Below, piece after piece: positions 35,834 to 44,616 of a stretch of 64,000 nucleotides of DNA. Location of the stretch: the NCBI GenBank assembly GCA_017847725.1, contig JAGAXW010000010.1:1-64000 (forward strand), written 5' to 3'. The position numbers and the translations under genes are program-made. The notes beneath the pieces were generated by a model. That model was not told the origin of the DNA, ran no database searches, and worked only from the letters and a program-made list of their open reading frames with translations. Within the stretch, counting starts at the first letter, position 1; the number at the start of each line of letters is the position of its first letter. This DNA comes from Prevotella sp. GTDB taxonomy: Bacteria; Bacteroidota; Bacteroidia; Bacteroidales; Bacteroidaceae.

Positions 35834-38164
35834 ATGATGATAAAAAGAACATGTATGCTCATCGAAAGCCTCATCATCTGCCTGACTATGATGGCAGGAA
35901 GCATTACGACGGAACAAGCTGAAGAGATAGCCCGCAGGTTCGTCAGCAGCAAGGGCACTGCCATGCAGGGTCAGCGCATGCGGATGGCGGCCAGACGGCA
36001 GCTGCCGCTGCATGTGGCACACAACGCCAGTGCCTTCTACGTATTCAACGTGGGCACGGACGACGGCTATGTGATGGTGAGCGGCAGCGATCTGACACCA
36101 CAGGTACTGGGCTATGCCGACCGGGGCAGCTTCGACGAGCAGGCACTGCCTGCCAACATGAAAGCCTGGATAGACGGATATGCCGACCAGATAGCCTATA
36201 TCGAGCAGACGCAGGGCAGCCATGAGGCTCCTGTGCCGCGCCGAAGCCGGACGCCCGTCGCACCGCTGCTGACCAGCACGTGGGACCAGGACGAGCCTTA
36301 TAATAATAGGTGTCCGGAGTATAAGGGCAAGCACTCCATGACGGGATGTGCCGCTACGGCCCTGGCACAAGTGCTGAACTATCACAAATATCCGGCACAG
36401 ACCGTCAGCGCCATTCCGGCCTATACGACTACGACACATAGCATAGCAATGCCGGAGATTCCTGTCACCACCATCGACTGGGACAACATGCTCGACAGCT
36501 ACAGCGGCAGCGAGACAGATGCCCAGAAGAATGCCGTAGCCCAGCTGATGCTCTTGTGCGGACAGTCTCTACAGATGGACTATACACCAGACGAAAGCGG
36601 CACTAAAACAGTATACTATGCCCAGGCATTGACCCATTACTTTGGCTATGAAGACGTGTCGCTCCAGTTACGTGAAGCCTTCAGCACCAGCGAATGGGAG
36701 ACCATGATATACAACGAGATAGCCAACAACCGTCCAGTGCTCTACAACGGACAGACGTCGCGTGGCGGACACGCCTTCGTCGTCGACGGCTGCGATGCCG
36801 ACGGACTGTTCCACGTCAACTGGGGATGGAGCGGCCAGAGCAACGGCTATTTTCTGCTGTCGGTGCTGAATCCCTACAACAACGAGGCCATCGGTTCGAG
36901 CAGCAGCAGAGACGGCTACAGCTTCAGTCAGAATGCCTTGACAGGCATCCGTCACAGTACGGGCGGGAAACTTGAAGAACGCCTCCTCTTGGACGACATC
37001 ACCAACGACGGTGACAAAAGCTACACCCGCACGTCGGCAGCCGCCGACTTCAGCGGTATGAAAGTGACGGTGACGGCATACAACAGCAACAGCGGACAGC
37101 TTGACTGCCAGATAGGGCTGGCCCTGTGTGACGCCAGCGGAAGCATGGTCAAACTGCTGGGCTCGCAGAGCCGTTCGCTGGCATACATCCACGAAGCCAC
37201 GTGCACGTTCAGCAGCATATCCTTCGGCAGTGGACTGTCTGACGGCATCTACTACATAGTGCCCGTCTGCAAGACAGCGACAGTGGACGACTGGAAACCC
37301 TGCTGGGGAAGTTCCGTCAACCGTATCACGGCAACCGTCAGCGGCCTGACGCTGACGCTGACGGAGCCGACGGCCAGTCTGAGCGGAACCATCGCCGCAA
37401 CAGGCAACAAACAGAAGAATACGACGGTGAACCTGCAAGCCCAGATTACCAACAGCGGAACGTATTTCAACGGCTACGTCTACCTCCTGGTGAACAACTC
37501 TCTCGCGGGCGGTCGCATCTTCGAGGCAGAAGTCGGAGCGACGGTCACGTTCGACATCGACTACACCCCCACCACGACAGGCATCAAGCAGCTGACGCTG
37601 GCCTACCGCACAAACACCGACTACGTCCCCATTGCCACCAGCACCATGACAGTCACGTCGGGAGCCGACGACCAGCTGCTGGGCAGCATCACGGTGACCA
37701 ACGCCAACAGCGCGGGAAACATCGAGGGGTCGACGGTCAACTTCACGGCTACCTTCACCAATATCAGCGACAGAGACTTCAGCGGCTATCTGTATGCCAA
37801 GCTATATCAGTATGACAACTCGCTCAACCAGTGGGTCAACAAGGCGACCAAGAATGCCAACACCACCATCGCTGTCGGCAGCAGCGGCACGCTGACCGAA
37901 ACCTTCGGCAGCCTGGAGGCAGGCGGAATGTATTACCTGCTGCAGAGCTATTCAGCGGACGGCATCAAGATTACAGACATCGAGGAGGGCATGGCGATAT
38001 TCAATGTTGTCGCTCCTACAGCCGTCAGAACCATCCGTACCGGCAGCCAGCCCTTTGATGTCTATACGACGACGGGCTATAAGGTGCGCCGTCAGGTAAC
38101 CTCGCTGAGAGACCTGCCTGCCGGCATCTATATCGTGAACGGGAGGAAAGTAGCCGTGAAATAA
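35834..38164 (+). CDS. Secreted C10 (streptopain-like) cysteine protease with sorting tail
   Basis: The 776-residue protein has a signal peptide, a Spi-like propeptide (AFYVFNVGTDDGYVMVSGSD), and a C10 domain with nucleophile Cys172 in MTGCAATALAQVLNYH and catalytic His313 in RGGHAFVVDGCD followed by FHVNWGWSG. Three Ig-like domains follow to about residue 700, and the C-terminus (FDVYTTTGYKVRR, then GIYIVNGRKVAVK) is a type IX-like sorting tail. The enzyme family includes streptopain and Prevotella interpain A, which are made as zymogens. Expected location is the surface or medium. A strong hairpin follows the stop. Confidence 0.9.
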   Translation: MMIKRTCMLIESLIICLTMMAGSITTEQAEEIARRFVSSKGTAMQGQRMRMAARRQLPLHVAHNASAFYVFNVGTDDGYVMVSGSDLTPQVLGYADRGSFDEQALPANMKAWIDGYADQIAYIEQTQGSHEAPVPRRSRTPVAPLLTSTWDQDEPYNNRCPEYKGKHSMTGCAATALAQVLNYHKYPAQTVSAIPAYTTTTHSIAMPEIPVTTIDWDNMLDSYSGSETDAQKNAVAQLMLLCGQSLQMDYTPDESGTKTVYYAQALTHYFGYEDVSLQLREAFSTSEWETMIYNEIANNRPVLYNGQTSRGGHAFVVDGCDADGLFHVNWGWSGQSNGYFLLSVLNPYNNEAIGSSSSRDGYSFSQNALTGIRHSTGGKLEERLLLDDITNDGDKSYTRTSAAADFSGMKVTVTAYNSNSGQLDCQIGLALCDASGSMVKLLGSQSRSLAYIHEATCTFSSISFGSGLSDGIYYIVPVCKTATVDDWKPCWGSSVNRITATVSGLTLTLTEPTASLSGTIAATGNKQKNTTVNLQAQITNSGTYFNGYVYLLVNNSLAGGRIFEAEVGATVTFDIDYTPTTTGIKQLTLAYRTNTDYVPIATSTMTVTSGADDQLLGSITVTNANSAGNIEGSTVNFTATFTNISDRDFSGYLYAKLYQYDNSLNQWVNKATKNANTTIAVGSSGTLTETFGSLEAGGMYYLLQSYSADGIKITDIEEGMAIFNVVAPTAVRTIRTGSQPFDVYTTTGYKVRRQVTSLRDLPAGIYIVNGRKVAVK

Positions 38165-38190
38165 AAGGCGGCAGCGAGCGTATCAAACCA

Positions 38191-38228
38191 ACAACGGGAA
38201 CCGCAACACAGCGTGCGGTTCCCGTTGT
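38191..38228. terminator. Bidirectional terminator between the C10 protease and infB
   Basis: Perfect 15-bp arms ACAACGGGAACCGCA (38191-38205) and TGCGGTTCCCGTTGT (38214-38228) enclose an 8-base loop. Convergent genes on both sides make a two-way terminator likely. Confidence 0.85.
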
Positions 38229-38257
38229 CTTATTAGCCTTATATAACGAATCTCTTG

Positions 38258-41068
38258 TCAGAGCTTCTGCTCCACCTCTATCTCGGTGAAGGTCTCGATG
38301 ATGTCGCCCACCTGGATGTCGTTGAAGTTGACCAGCGAGATGCCGCACTCCAGACCGGTGGCCACCTCCTTGGCGTCGTCTTTGTAGCGCTTCAGAGCGT
38401 CGATGGCGGCGGTGTGGATGACGATACCGTCGCGAACGACGCGGGCCTTGTCCTTCGAGTGCACCTTGCCCTCGATGACGAGACCGCCGGCAACGGTGCC
38501 CACCTTCGATATCTTGAACACCTGTTTCACCTCTATCTCGCCCGTGACAATCTCTTTCTTCACCTTGTCAAGCATGCCCTGCATGGTGGACTTCACCTCG
38601 TCGATAGCGTCGTAGATGATGCTGTAGGTGTTGATTTCGACACCCTCGCGCTCTGCCAGTCGACGGGCCTCGCTCGACGGACGCACCTGGAAGCCTACGA
38701 TGATGGCTTCGGAGGCACTGGCCAGCATGACGTCGTTCTCCGATATCTGACCCACGGCCTTGGCGATAACGTTCACCTGCACCTTCTCTGTAGAGAGCTT
38801 GATGAACGAGTCGCTGAGGGCCTCGATAGAGCCGTCGGTGTCGCCCTTGACGATGATGTTGAGCTCGTGGAACTCGCCCAGGGCAAAGCGGTGGGACAAC
38901 TCGTCGAGCCCCAGCGTCTTGGTGGTGCGCAGCGACTGCTCGCGCTGCAGCTGGGTGCGCTTGTTAGTGATGTCGCGGGCCTCCTGCTCGGTCTCCATCA
39001 CGTGGAAGGAGTCGCCGGCAGTGGGCGCACCGTTCAGTCCCAGGATGATGGCAGGCTCGGCGGGTCCGGCCTTCTCGATGCGCTGGTTGCGCTCGTTGAA
39101 CATAGCCTTGATGCGTCCGTAGCTGGTGCCAGCCACCACGATGTCGCCTATCTTCAGCGTACCGTTCGAGACGAGGACGGTAGAGACATAGCCGCGTCCC
39201 TTGTCGAGCGACGACTCGATGATAGAGCCCGTAGCCTTACGGTTGGGGTTGGCCTTCAGGTCGAGCATCTCGGCCTCGAGCAGTACCTTCTCGAGCAGCT
39301 CGTCGACGCCCACTCCCTTCTTGGCCGAGATTTCCTGGCACTGGTACTTGCCGCCCCACTCCTCGACGAGCAGGTTCATGTTGGCCAGGTCCTCGCGTAT
39401 CTTGTCGGGATTGGCTCCCGGCTTGTCTATCTTGTTGATGGCAAACACCATCGGCACGTTGGCGGCCTGGGCATGGGCGATGGCCTCCTTCGTGGTAGGC
39501 ATCACGGAGTCGTCGGCAGCGATGATGATGATGGCGATGTCGGTCACCTGCGCACCGCGGGCACGCATGGCGGTGAAGGCCTCGTGGCCCGGAGTGTCGA
39601 GGAAGGTAATCTGGCGGCCGTCCTTCAGCTTGACGTTGTAGGCACCGATGTGCTGCGTGATACCGCCGGCCTCGCCCGCGATGACGTTGGTGTTGCGGAT
39701 GTGGTCGAGCAGCGACGTCTTACCGTGGTCTACGTGACCCATTACGGTGACGATGGGCGCACGGCTCACCAGGTCGTTCTCGTCGTCTTCCTCCTCGGTG
39801 ATGGCGTTCTGCACCTCGGCAGAAACGTACTCGGTGGTGAAGCCGAACTCGTCGGCCACGATGTTGATGGTCTCAGCGTCGAGTCGCTGGTTGATGCTGA
39901 CCATGATGCCGATGCTCATGCAGGTGCCGATGACCTGGTTGACGCCTACGTTCATCATCGTGGCCAGCTCGCTGACGGTGACGAACTCAGTCAGCTTGAG
40001 CACCTTCGACTGGGCGGCCTCGGCAGCCATCTCCTCGCTCATGCGCTCCTGGACGGCGTCGCGCTTCTCCTTGCGGTACTTGGCGCCCTTCTTGTTCTGA
40101 TTGGTCTTCGAGGTGAGGCGGGCCAGCGTCTCCTTGACCTGGCGTGCTACTGCCTCGTCGTCCACCTCAAGCGGCTTGACGTTGCGGTTCTTCTTGTTCT
40201 TCTTGCTGCCCTGCTGCTGGCCGCCTTGCTGCTTGCCGCGGCCGTCCTGCTGCCTGCCCTGCTGGTTGGCTTGCTTGGCGGCGGCTTCGATGTCTACCTT
40301 GTCGGTGCGTATGCGCTCGCGCTTGCGGCGCTCTCCGGCAGCCTTCTCTTCGCGCTCCTTGCGGCGCTCCTCCTTCGATTTCTTTTTGGGGCGCGTGCTC
40401 TGGTTCAGGGCCGAGAGGTCTATCTTGCCCACCACGTTCAGCTGCGTCGACGGCTTGATGAAGTCGCCGGGGGTCTTCGCCAGCGACGACTTGGCCGGCT
40501 GTGCAGGTGCGGCAGGTGCTGCGGTTGCTGGCTTGGCTGGCGCTGCCTCTGCGGGTGCTGCAGTTGCTGGCGCCGCCTGTACGGGTGTCTCCACTGTTGC
40601 AGCGGGTACCTCGGGCTTGACGACCTCGGGCTTGGGTGCCGGCTTAACGGGCTCCTCCACCACTGGCGCTGCGACAACAGGCTTTGGCTCTGGTTTTGGC
40701 TCAGGAGCAGGCTTGGCAGCCGGGGCTGCGGCCTTCGGCTTGCCTATCTCGTCGAGGTTTATCTTGCCTAAGGGCTTAAACTGAGGGCGCTGCTCCAACA
40801 GCTCGTCGCTCTTGGTGACGGCCTTCTCTGGCTTCTCAGGCTTCTTCTCCTTTACTTTCTTGGTGAACATCATGTCTGCCTGAGTCTTCACGGCCTTGTC
40901 CCCCTTGAACTCACTCACCAGTGCCTGATACTGTTCATCAGTAATCTTGGTATTGGGGCTCACGTCGTCCTTTACCTCGCCCAGCTCGCTCTTCTTCTTC
41001 AGGAAATCTACTGCCGTCTGAAGTCCTATGTTCAGTTCCGATAATACTTTATTTAATCTAACTCCCAT
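38258..41068 (-). CDS. infB: Translation initiation factor IF-2
   Basis: The 936-residue GTPase brings initiator tRNA to the ribosome. An IF2_N-type segment lies at the start ([20 protein letters not shown]), then a long Ala/Pro/Lys-rich linker (about 100-330), the G domain with [14 protein letters not shown] near residue 441, DTPGHEAF and NKIDKPGAN, and the C-terminal beta-barrel and C2 domains. Length is typical of Bacteroidota IF-2. It is the last gene of rimP-nusA-infB, 30 bases after nusA, and ends at a bidirectional terminator. Confidence 0.97.
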   Translation of the reverse strand: MGVRLNKVLSELNIGLQTAVDFLKKKSELGEVKDDVSPNTKITDEQYQALVSEFKGDKAVKTQADMMFTKKVKEKKPEKPEKAVTKSDELLEQRPQFKPLGKINLDEIGKPKAAAPAAKPAPEPKPEPKPVVAAPVVEEPVKPAPKPEVVKPEVPAATVETPVQAAPATAAPAEAAPAKPATAAPAAPAQPAKSSLAKTPGDFIKPSTQLNVVGKIDLSALNQSTRPKKKSKEERRKEREEKAAGERRKRERIRTDKVDIEAAAKQANQQGRQQDGRGKQQGGQQQGSKKNKKNRNVKPLEVDDEAVARQVKETLARLTSKTNQNKKGAKYRKEKRDAVQERMSEEMAAEAAQSKVLKLTEFVTVSELATMMNVGVNQVIGTCMSIGIMVSINQRLDAETINIVADEFGFTTEYVSAEVQNAITEEEDDENDLVSRAPIVTVMGHVDHGKTSLLDHIRNTNVIAGEAGGITQHIGAYNVKLKDGRQITFLDTPGHEAFTAMRARGAQVTDIAIIIIAADDSVMPTTKEAIAHAQAANVPMVFAINKIDKPGANPDKIREDLANMNLLVEEWGGKYQCQEISAKKGVGVDELLEKVLLEAEMLDLKANPNRKATGSIIESSLDKGRGYVSTVLVSNGTLKIGDIVVAGTSYGRIKAMFNERNQRIEKAGPAEPAIILGLNGAPTAGDSFHVMETEQEARDITNKRTQLQREQSLRTTKTLGLDELSHRFALGEFHELNIIVKGDTDGSIEALSDSFIKLSTEKVQVNVIAKAVGQISENDVMLASASEAIIVGFQVRPSSEARRLAEREGVEINTYSIIYDAIDEVKSTMQGMLDKVKKEIVTGEIEVKQVFKISKVGTVAGGLVIEGKVHSKDKARVVRDGIVIHTAAIDALKRYKDDAKEVATGLECGISLVNFNDIQVGDIIETFTEIEVEQKL

Positions 41069-41098
41069 CTATTCGATTCGATAATTGATAACTAATAA

Positions 41099-42355
41099 TT
41101 ACTCAAACTCCGCACGCAGCACTTCGAGTACGTGGTCGACGGTCTCTTCCTCCAGGTCGGCCTTTTCGATCAGCATCTCACGCGGAGCATTCAACACGGC
41201 CTTGGCAGTGTCAAGACCGATGGCTTTGATAGAGTCGATAATCCACTGGTCTATCTCGTCGGCAAACTCGTCGAGATAGATGTCCTCGTCGGCCTCGCCC
41301 TCATTGACAACGCGGAAGACATCAATGGTGTATTCGGTAAGCATAGAAGCCAGCTTGATGTTCAGACCGCCCTTGCCGATGGCCAGACTCACCTCCTCGG
41401 GCTGCAGATAGACTTCTGCCTTGTGCTCCTCGGGATTGAGCGTGATGCTGGTAACGCGAGCGGGGCTGAGAGCACGCTGGATAAACAGCTGGGTATTGTT
41501 GGAGTAGTTGATGACGTCGATGTTCTCATTGCACATCTCGCGGACGATGCCGTGCACGCGGCTACCCTTGACACCGACACAGGCTCCTACAGGGTCGATG
41601 CGGTCGTCGTAGCTCTCCACGGCCACCTTGGCGCGCTCGCCCGGCATGCGGGCAATGCGGCGAATCGTGATGAGGCCGTCCTGTATCTCGGGAACTTCGG
41701 CTTCGAGCAGGCGCTCCAGGAACTGAGGACTGGTGCGCGACAGGATGATGCGGGGGTTGTTGTTCTCGTTCTGCACCTCCTTGACGATTGCGCGGACGGT
41801 CTCTCCCTTACGGTAGTTGTCGGCAGGTATCTGCTCCTGCTTGGGCAGGTGCAGCTCGTTGCCCTCGTCGTCGATGAGCAACACTTCGCGCTTCCACATC
41901 TGATAGACCTCGCCGGACACGATCTGTCCCACCTTGTCCTTATACTTGTTGTAGAGCGAGTCGTGCTCCAGCTCCAGTATCTTGGAAGCCAGCGTCTGGC
42001 GCAGGTTCAGAATAGCGCGGCGGCCGAACTTCTGGAAGTCCACCTCCTCAGACACCTCTTCGCCCACCTCATAGTCGGGCTCAATCTTCTGGGCCTCGGA
42101 AAGGGCTATCTCCTTGTTCTCGTCCTTCACGTCACCGTCAGCCACCACGATGCGGTTGCGGTGAATCTCAAAGTCGCCCTTGTCGGGATTGACAATGACG
42201 TCGAAGTTCTCGTCAGAGCCGAACAGCTTGGCGATAACGTTGCGGAAACTCTCCTCGAGCACACTCACCAGGGTAGTGCGGTCGATGTTCTTTGTCTCTT
42301 TAAATTCCTGAAAGGTCTCTATCATCGAGGGACCCTTCTCTTTTCTTGTTGCCAT
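41099..42355 (-). CDS. nusA: Transcription termination/antitermination factor NusA
   Basis: The 418-residue protein contains the NusA N-terminal RNA-polymerase-binding domain, an S1 domain (VGQIVSGEVYQMWKREVLL, about residue 140), and two KH domains (DPVGACVGVKGSRVHGIVRE; EVSLAIGKGGLNIKLAS). It lacks the C-terminal acidic repeats of E. coli NusA, normal for this phylum. It modulates pausing and termination and binds nascent RNA. It sits between rimP and infB in the conserved order. Confidence 0.97.
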   Translation of the reverse strand: MATRKEKGPSMIETFQEFKETKNIDRTTLVSVLEESFRNVIAKLFGSDENFDVIVNPDKGDFEIHRNRIVVADGDVKDENKEIALSEAQKIEPDYEVGEEVSEEVDFQKFGRRAILNLRQTLASKILELEHDSLYNKYKDKVGQIVSGEVYQMWKREVLLIDDEGNELHLPKQEQIPADNYRKGETVRAIVKEVQNENNNPRIILSRTSPQFLERLLEAEVPEIQDGLITIRRIARMPGERAKVAVESYDDRIDPVGACVGVKGSRVHGIVREMCNENIDVINYSNNTQLFIQRALSPARVTSITLNPEEHKAEVYLQPEEVSLAIGKGGLNIKLASMLTEYTIDVFRVVNEGEADEDIYLDEFADEIDQWIIDSIKAIGLDTAKAVLNAPREMLIEKADLEEETVDHVLEVLRAEFE

Positions 42356-42380
42356 TTTCTTATCTGTTTTTATTTATTTC

Positions 42381-42851
42381 TTACTTGAAATTCAGCAGGT
42401 ACTTGCAGTATTTGACGTCGCCGACGGCGTAGGTCTTGTCGACGTCTACCAGGACGGGGCGCTTCTTGCCCTCTACGTGCTGCTTCTCCCGTGTCGCTAC
42501 AACGAAGGTTTCATCGTCGCCGACAGACTTGAGCACGCCCTGCACCTTGATACCATCGCGCTGCAGCACTTCCACTTCCTTGCCGATATGGTTGCGATAC
42601 TGCTGAATGACCTTGAACGGCTGGCCTATACCTGCCGAACCGACTTCCAGCTCGTAGTCGCCAAGCGCGTCGCCCAGCCTCTCCTGCAGAAAACGGCTCA
42701 GGTCGGCACAGTCTTCTATCCACACTCCGTCTGCGTGGTCAATCTCAATAACAATGCGGTCGTCAGGGGTCATCTCAATATCTACCAGATAATAGTCTCC
42801 CTTGGCAAGCCACTCCTCTACTGTTGTCTTGATGACATTCTTGTCTATCAT
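42381..42851 (-). CDS. rimP: Ribosome maturation factor RimP
   Basis: The 156-residue protein acts in 30S subunit assembly. It shows YYLVDIEMTPDDRIVIEID, then WIEDCADLSRFLQERL and YELEVGSAGIGQPFKV, the RimP N-domain, and a C-terminal SH3-like barrel. It heads the rimP-nusA-infB operon. Its mRNA leader carries a near-perfect hairpin at 42875-42902. Confidence 0.93.
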   Translation of the reverse strand: MIDKNVIKTTVEEWLAKGDYYLVDIEMTPDDRIVIEIDHADGVWIEDCADLSRFLQERLGDALGDYELEVGSAGIGQPFKVIQQYRNHIGKEVEVLQRDGIKVQGVLKSVGDDETFVVATREKQHVEGKKRPVLVDVDKTYAVGDVKYCKYLLNFK

Positions 42852-42874
42852 ATCATAACGGTTATTTAAACAAG

Positions 42875-42902
42875 AATGAGAGGCTTCGCAAAGCCCCTCA
42901 TT
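42875..42902 (-). promoter_or_regulatory. Hairpin in the rimP-nusA-infB leader
   Basis: As RNA on the minus strand, AATGAGGGGCTT pairs with AAGCCTCTCATT over 12 bp including one G-U pair, with a 4-base loop (TGCG). It begins within about 10 bases of the predicted transcription start and lies 24 bases from the rimP ATG. No T-run follows, so it is not a simple terminator; a stability or regulatory role is inferred. Confidence 0.5.
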
Positions 42903-42915
42903 CCTCTGAACGCTG

Positions 42916-42947
42916 CAAAATTACGCATTTTCTGCGAATTCTGCAAA
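42916..42947 (-). promoter_or_regulatory. rimP operon promoter
   Basis: The minus strand shows TAATTTTG (complement of 42916-42923) with TTTG (complement of 42944-42947) 20 bases upstream. The -33 box lies just past the end of the ABC ATPase gene. Confidence 0.65.
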
Positions 42948-42953
42948 TATATT

Positions 42954-43763
42954 CTATTTTTTTTCTTCTTCCGACGTGATTTCTTTATAGACGCGGATGG
43001 TGAGGGTGGCGGCGTCGAACGCTATGCCGCTACGCTCTATGAAGCGGTGGAGCACTCCGGCAGCAGCCAACTGGTGGGGTGTGCCGACGTGCAGCTGCTG
43101 GCCGTCCATCAGCCAGATGCAGTCGGCCAGCTGCAGCGACAGCTCGACATCGTGGGTGGACAGGAGGATGGTCTTCTGCTCGTCGTGAGCCAGCCGCCGC
43201 AACAGTTGCATGATTTCCACCTTGCTAGGGAAATCGAGGAAGGCCGTGGGCTCGTCGAGATAGATGATGGGGGTCTGCTGGGCAAGGGTCTTGGCTATCA
43301 TGACCTTCTGGCGTTCGCCATCGCTGAGCGTATGGACCATACGGTGCTGCAGGTCGCTGATACCTACCAGCCGGATGGCCTCGCCGACCTTCTGCTTGTC
43401 GTCGGCCGACAGGGCGCCCCAGAATCCGGTATAGGGCGAGCGCCCCATGCCTACCATTTCGTCGACCGTCATATTGCGCACCTCTGGCTTTTCGGTCAGC
43501 ACGACGCCTATGATGCGGCTCAGTTGGCTGTCGCTATAGTCTCTGAGCGGACGGTGCTCGCTGGTAATCAGGATGTCGCCGGAGAGGGGCGGCTGGAAAG
43601 CTGACAGGGTGCGAAGCAGCGTAGACTTACCCACACCGTTGCGGCCTAACAAGCAGGTCAGCTGCCCACTCTGTACGGCAGCAGACATGCCGTTGGCCAC
43701 CACCTTACGATTGTCTTTGGTAGCATAACCTATACTGAGGTTCTGAAGTATCACATTTTCCAT
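42954..43763 (-). CDS. FecE/HmuV-type ABC transporter ATPase (iron, heme or cobalamin uptake)
   Basis: The 269-residue ATPase has Walker A GRNGVGKSTLL, signature LSDGERQKVMIAKTL, Walker B IIYLDEPTAFLD and the H-loop LLSTHDVE. Sequence type matches the ATPases of FecCD-permease importers of siderophores, heme or vitamin B12, acting at the inner membrane. Neither the permease nor the binding protein is adjacent: the next gene downstream is rimP, and upstream lies a degraded region. It may serve a permease elsewhere, or its partner genes may have been lost when the mobile island arrived. It has a full promoter of its own. Confidence 0.88.
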   Translation of the reverse strand: MENVILQNLSIGYATKDNRKVVANGMSAAVQSGQLTCLLGRNGVGKSTLLRTLSAFQPPLSGDILITSEHRPLRDYSDSQLSRIIGVVLTEKPEVRNMTVDEMVGMGRSPYTGFWGALSADDKQKVGEAIRLVGISDLQHRMVHTLSDGERQKVMIAKTLAQQTPIIYLDEPTAFLDFPSKVEIMQLLRRLAHDEQKTILLSTHDVELSLQLADCIWLMDGQQLHVGTPHQLAAAGVLHRFIERSGIAFDAATLTIRVYKEITSEEEKK

Positions 43764-43771
43764 AAGACTTG

Positions 43772-43802
43772 CAAAGTTACAAAAAGTCGGGAAAAGAACA
43801 AA
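43772..43802 (-). promoter_or_regulatory. Promoter of the ABC ATPase
   Basis: TAACTTTG (complement of 43772-43779) with TTTG (complement of 43799-43802) 19 bases upstream. The palindrome AAAACAAAC-TC-GTTTGTTTT follows at 43800-43819, as at gpmI. Confidence 0.75.
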
Positions 43803-43987
43803 ACAAACTCGTTTGTTTTTTCTTCCGAAACGGAGTAACTTCGCTATCTTTCATAGCGACAGAACCAGGAAAAGATAGTAGTTTTGCAGCCGGGATTTAA
43901 AAACGAACGAGTAAGAAGGGAGGAGTCCGTGATGTTCTTGCTTACTGCAAGCGGCAAAGCCGAGCGGATAACATCGTAGAGGGTACC

Positions 43988-44047
43988 ATGTGCAGAAGCT
44001 CATTTTCGGTATTGTTCTACGTGAACAGAGATAAGGAAAAGAAATGA
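43988..44047 (+). pseudogene. N-terminal stub of a Bacteroidota-type tyrosine recombinase (integrase)
   Basis: The 19 codons read MCRSSFSVLFYVNRDKEKK and then stop (TGA). This is close to the usual N-terminus of Bacteroides and Prevotella phage-type integrases, (M)xSTFxVLFYxxRxKxKKNG. Nothing of the arm-binding or catalytic domain follows in any frame, so it is a deletion remnant. A TAGTTTTG box lies about 100 bases upstream. Confidence 0.5.
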
Positions 44048-44299
44048 TAAGACCAGACCGATGAGCGACAGAAACGATTTCAATACAGAAAGCGGTAAGC
44101 CACGGAAAAAGTTGTTTGGAGGAGAATCCGTTCCCAATGGGCGTAGTTTTCTGAGTTCAACTACTATAGCGAGAAGGCACAGATAATAATAAATAAGATT
44201 TATTGCAATTTTGAAAGGTCGAGACCTGATTCCTTGTCCTTTTTCAGCATTTTACGTTGATTAATATGAAAACATTTGCTTTCCTTGCAACAAATTTTT

Positions 44300-44307
44300 T
44301 ATTTTTG
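44300..44307 (+). promoter_or_regulatory. -7 box of the XRE pseudogene
   Basis: TATTTTTG, 34 bases upstream of the pseudogene ATG at 44342. No -33 TTTG was recognised at the right distance. Confidence 0.45.
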
Positions 44308-44341
44308 CACAAAAACGCCTATAAATAATAGTTTTTTACTA

Positions 44342-44538
44342 ATGAAAGAATATACGACGCATTACAATCTTATCAAGTCAGTCTTGGCAGAGAAAATAAG
44401 ACTGGAATATGGCTCTCTGAATAGATGGGGCGTAATCTAGGAACTGTTTCACAATGGATGACCAACAAAGTGCAACCATCTGTGGAACAACTTTATGATA
44501 TTGCTAAGCATCTTGATGTTGAAGTAAGAGGTTCTTGA
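44342..44538 (+). pseudogene. Broken XRE/Cro-type helix-turn-helix regulator
   Basis: The first frame reads MKEYTTHYNLIKSVLAEK and stops at 44438-44440. A second frame, offset by one base, restores the family sequence: KTGIWLSE, then TAG (44422-44424, where Gln is expected), then MGRNLGTVSQWMTNKVQPS and VEQLYDIAKHLDVEVR, and ends GS-stop where ELL is expected. So there are three lesions: a frameshift in the A-rich stretch near 44391-44400, a nonsense codon, and a 3' frameshift. The gene would have encoded a roughly 66-residue DNA-binding protein, probably a regulator of the neighbouring DUF1016 gene. Confidence 0.75.
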
Positions 44539-44563
44539 TTCATTCAGACAGGTAAATAATCTA

Positions 44564-44593
44564 TTTGGAATTCGAAATAATTGATTAACTTTG
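44564..44593 (+). promoter_or_regulatory. Promoter of the DUF1016 nuclease gene
   Basis: TTTG at 44564-44567 and TAACTTTG at 44586-44593, 18 bases apart; the ATG is at 44617. The -7 box falls inside the in-frame extension that would begin at TTG 44581, arguing for the ATG start. Confidence 0.6.
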
Positions 44594-44616
44594 CAAACGA
44601 AAACGATATTGAAGAT

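Larger units (their letters stand above)
43821..44341. other. Non-coding, degraded intergenic stretch at the left of a mobile island
   Basis: About 520 AT-rich bases hold no intact gene. I see a small palindrome CGCTAT-CTTTC-ATAGCG (43842-43858), a possible promoter box TAGTTTTG (43879-43886), an integrase stub (43988-44047), a 41-codon open frame (44061-44186) with no recognisable motif, and a short palindrome AGGTC-GA-GACCT (44216-44227). The rest shows nothing I can assign. Confidence 0.5.

Noticed and set aside
40438-40740. Repetitive GC-rich stretch that could be a DNA repeat
   Set aside because: It encodes the Ala/Pro/Lys linker of IF-2, a normal low-complexity region.
38255-40771. Long open frame (over 800 codons) antisense to infB
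   Set aside because: It mirrors the GC-rich codon usage of infB, has no recognisable domain or promoter, and the sense strand is an unmistakable IF-2.
44061-44186. 41-codon open frame starting MSDRNDF
   Set aside because: Lies in degraded DNA, has no promoter or family resemblance, and could arise by chance.
43821-44341. Structured RNA (retron, RNase P or SRP RNA) in the long gap
   Set aside because: No conserved core of these RNAs and no reverse transcriptase nearby; the coding remnants explain part of the region better.
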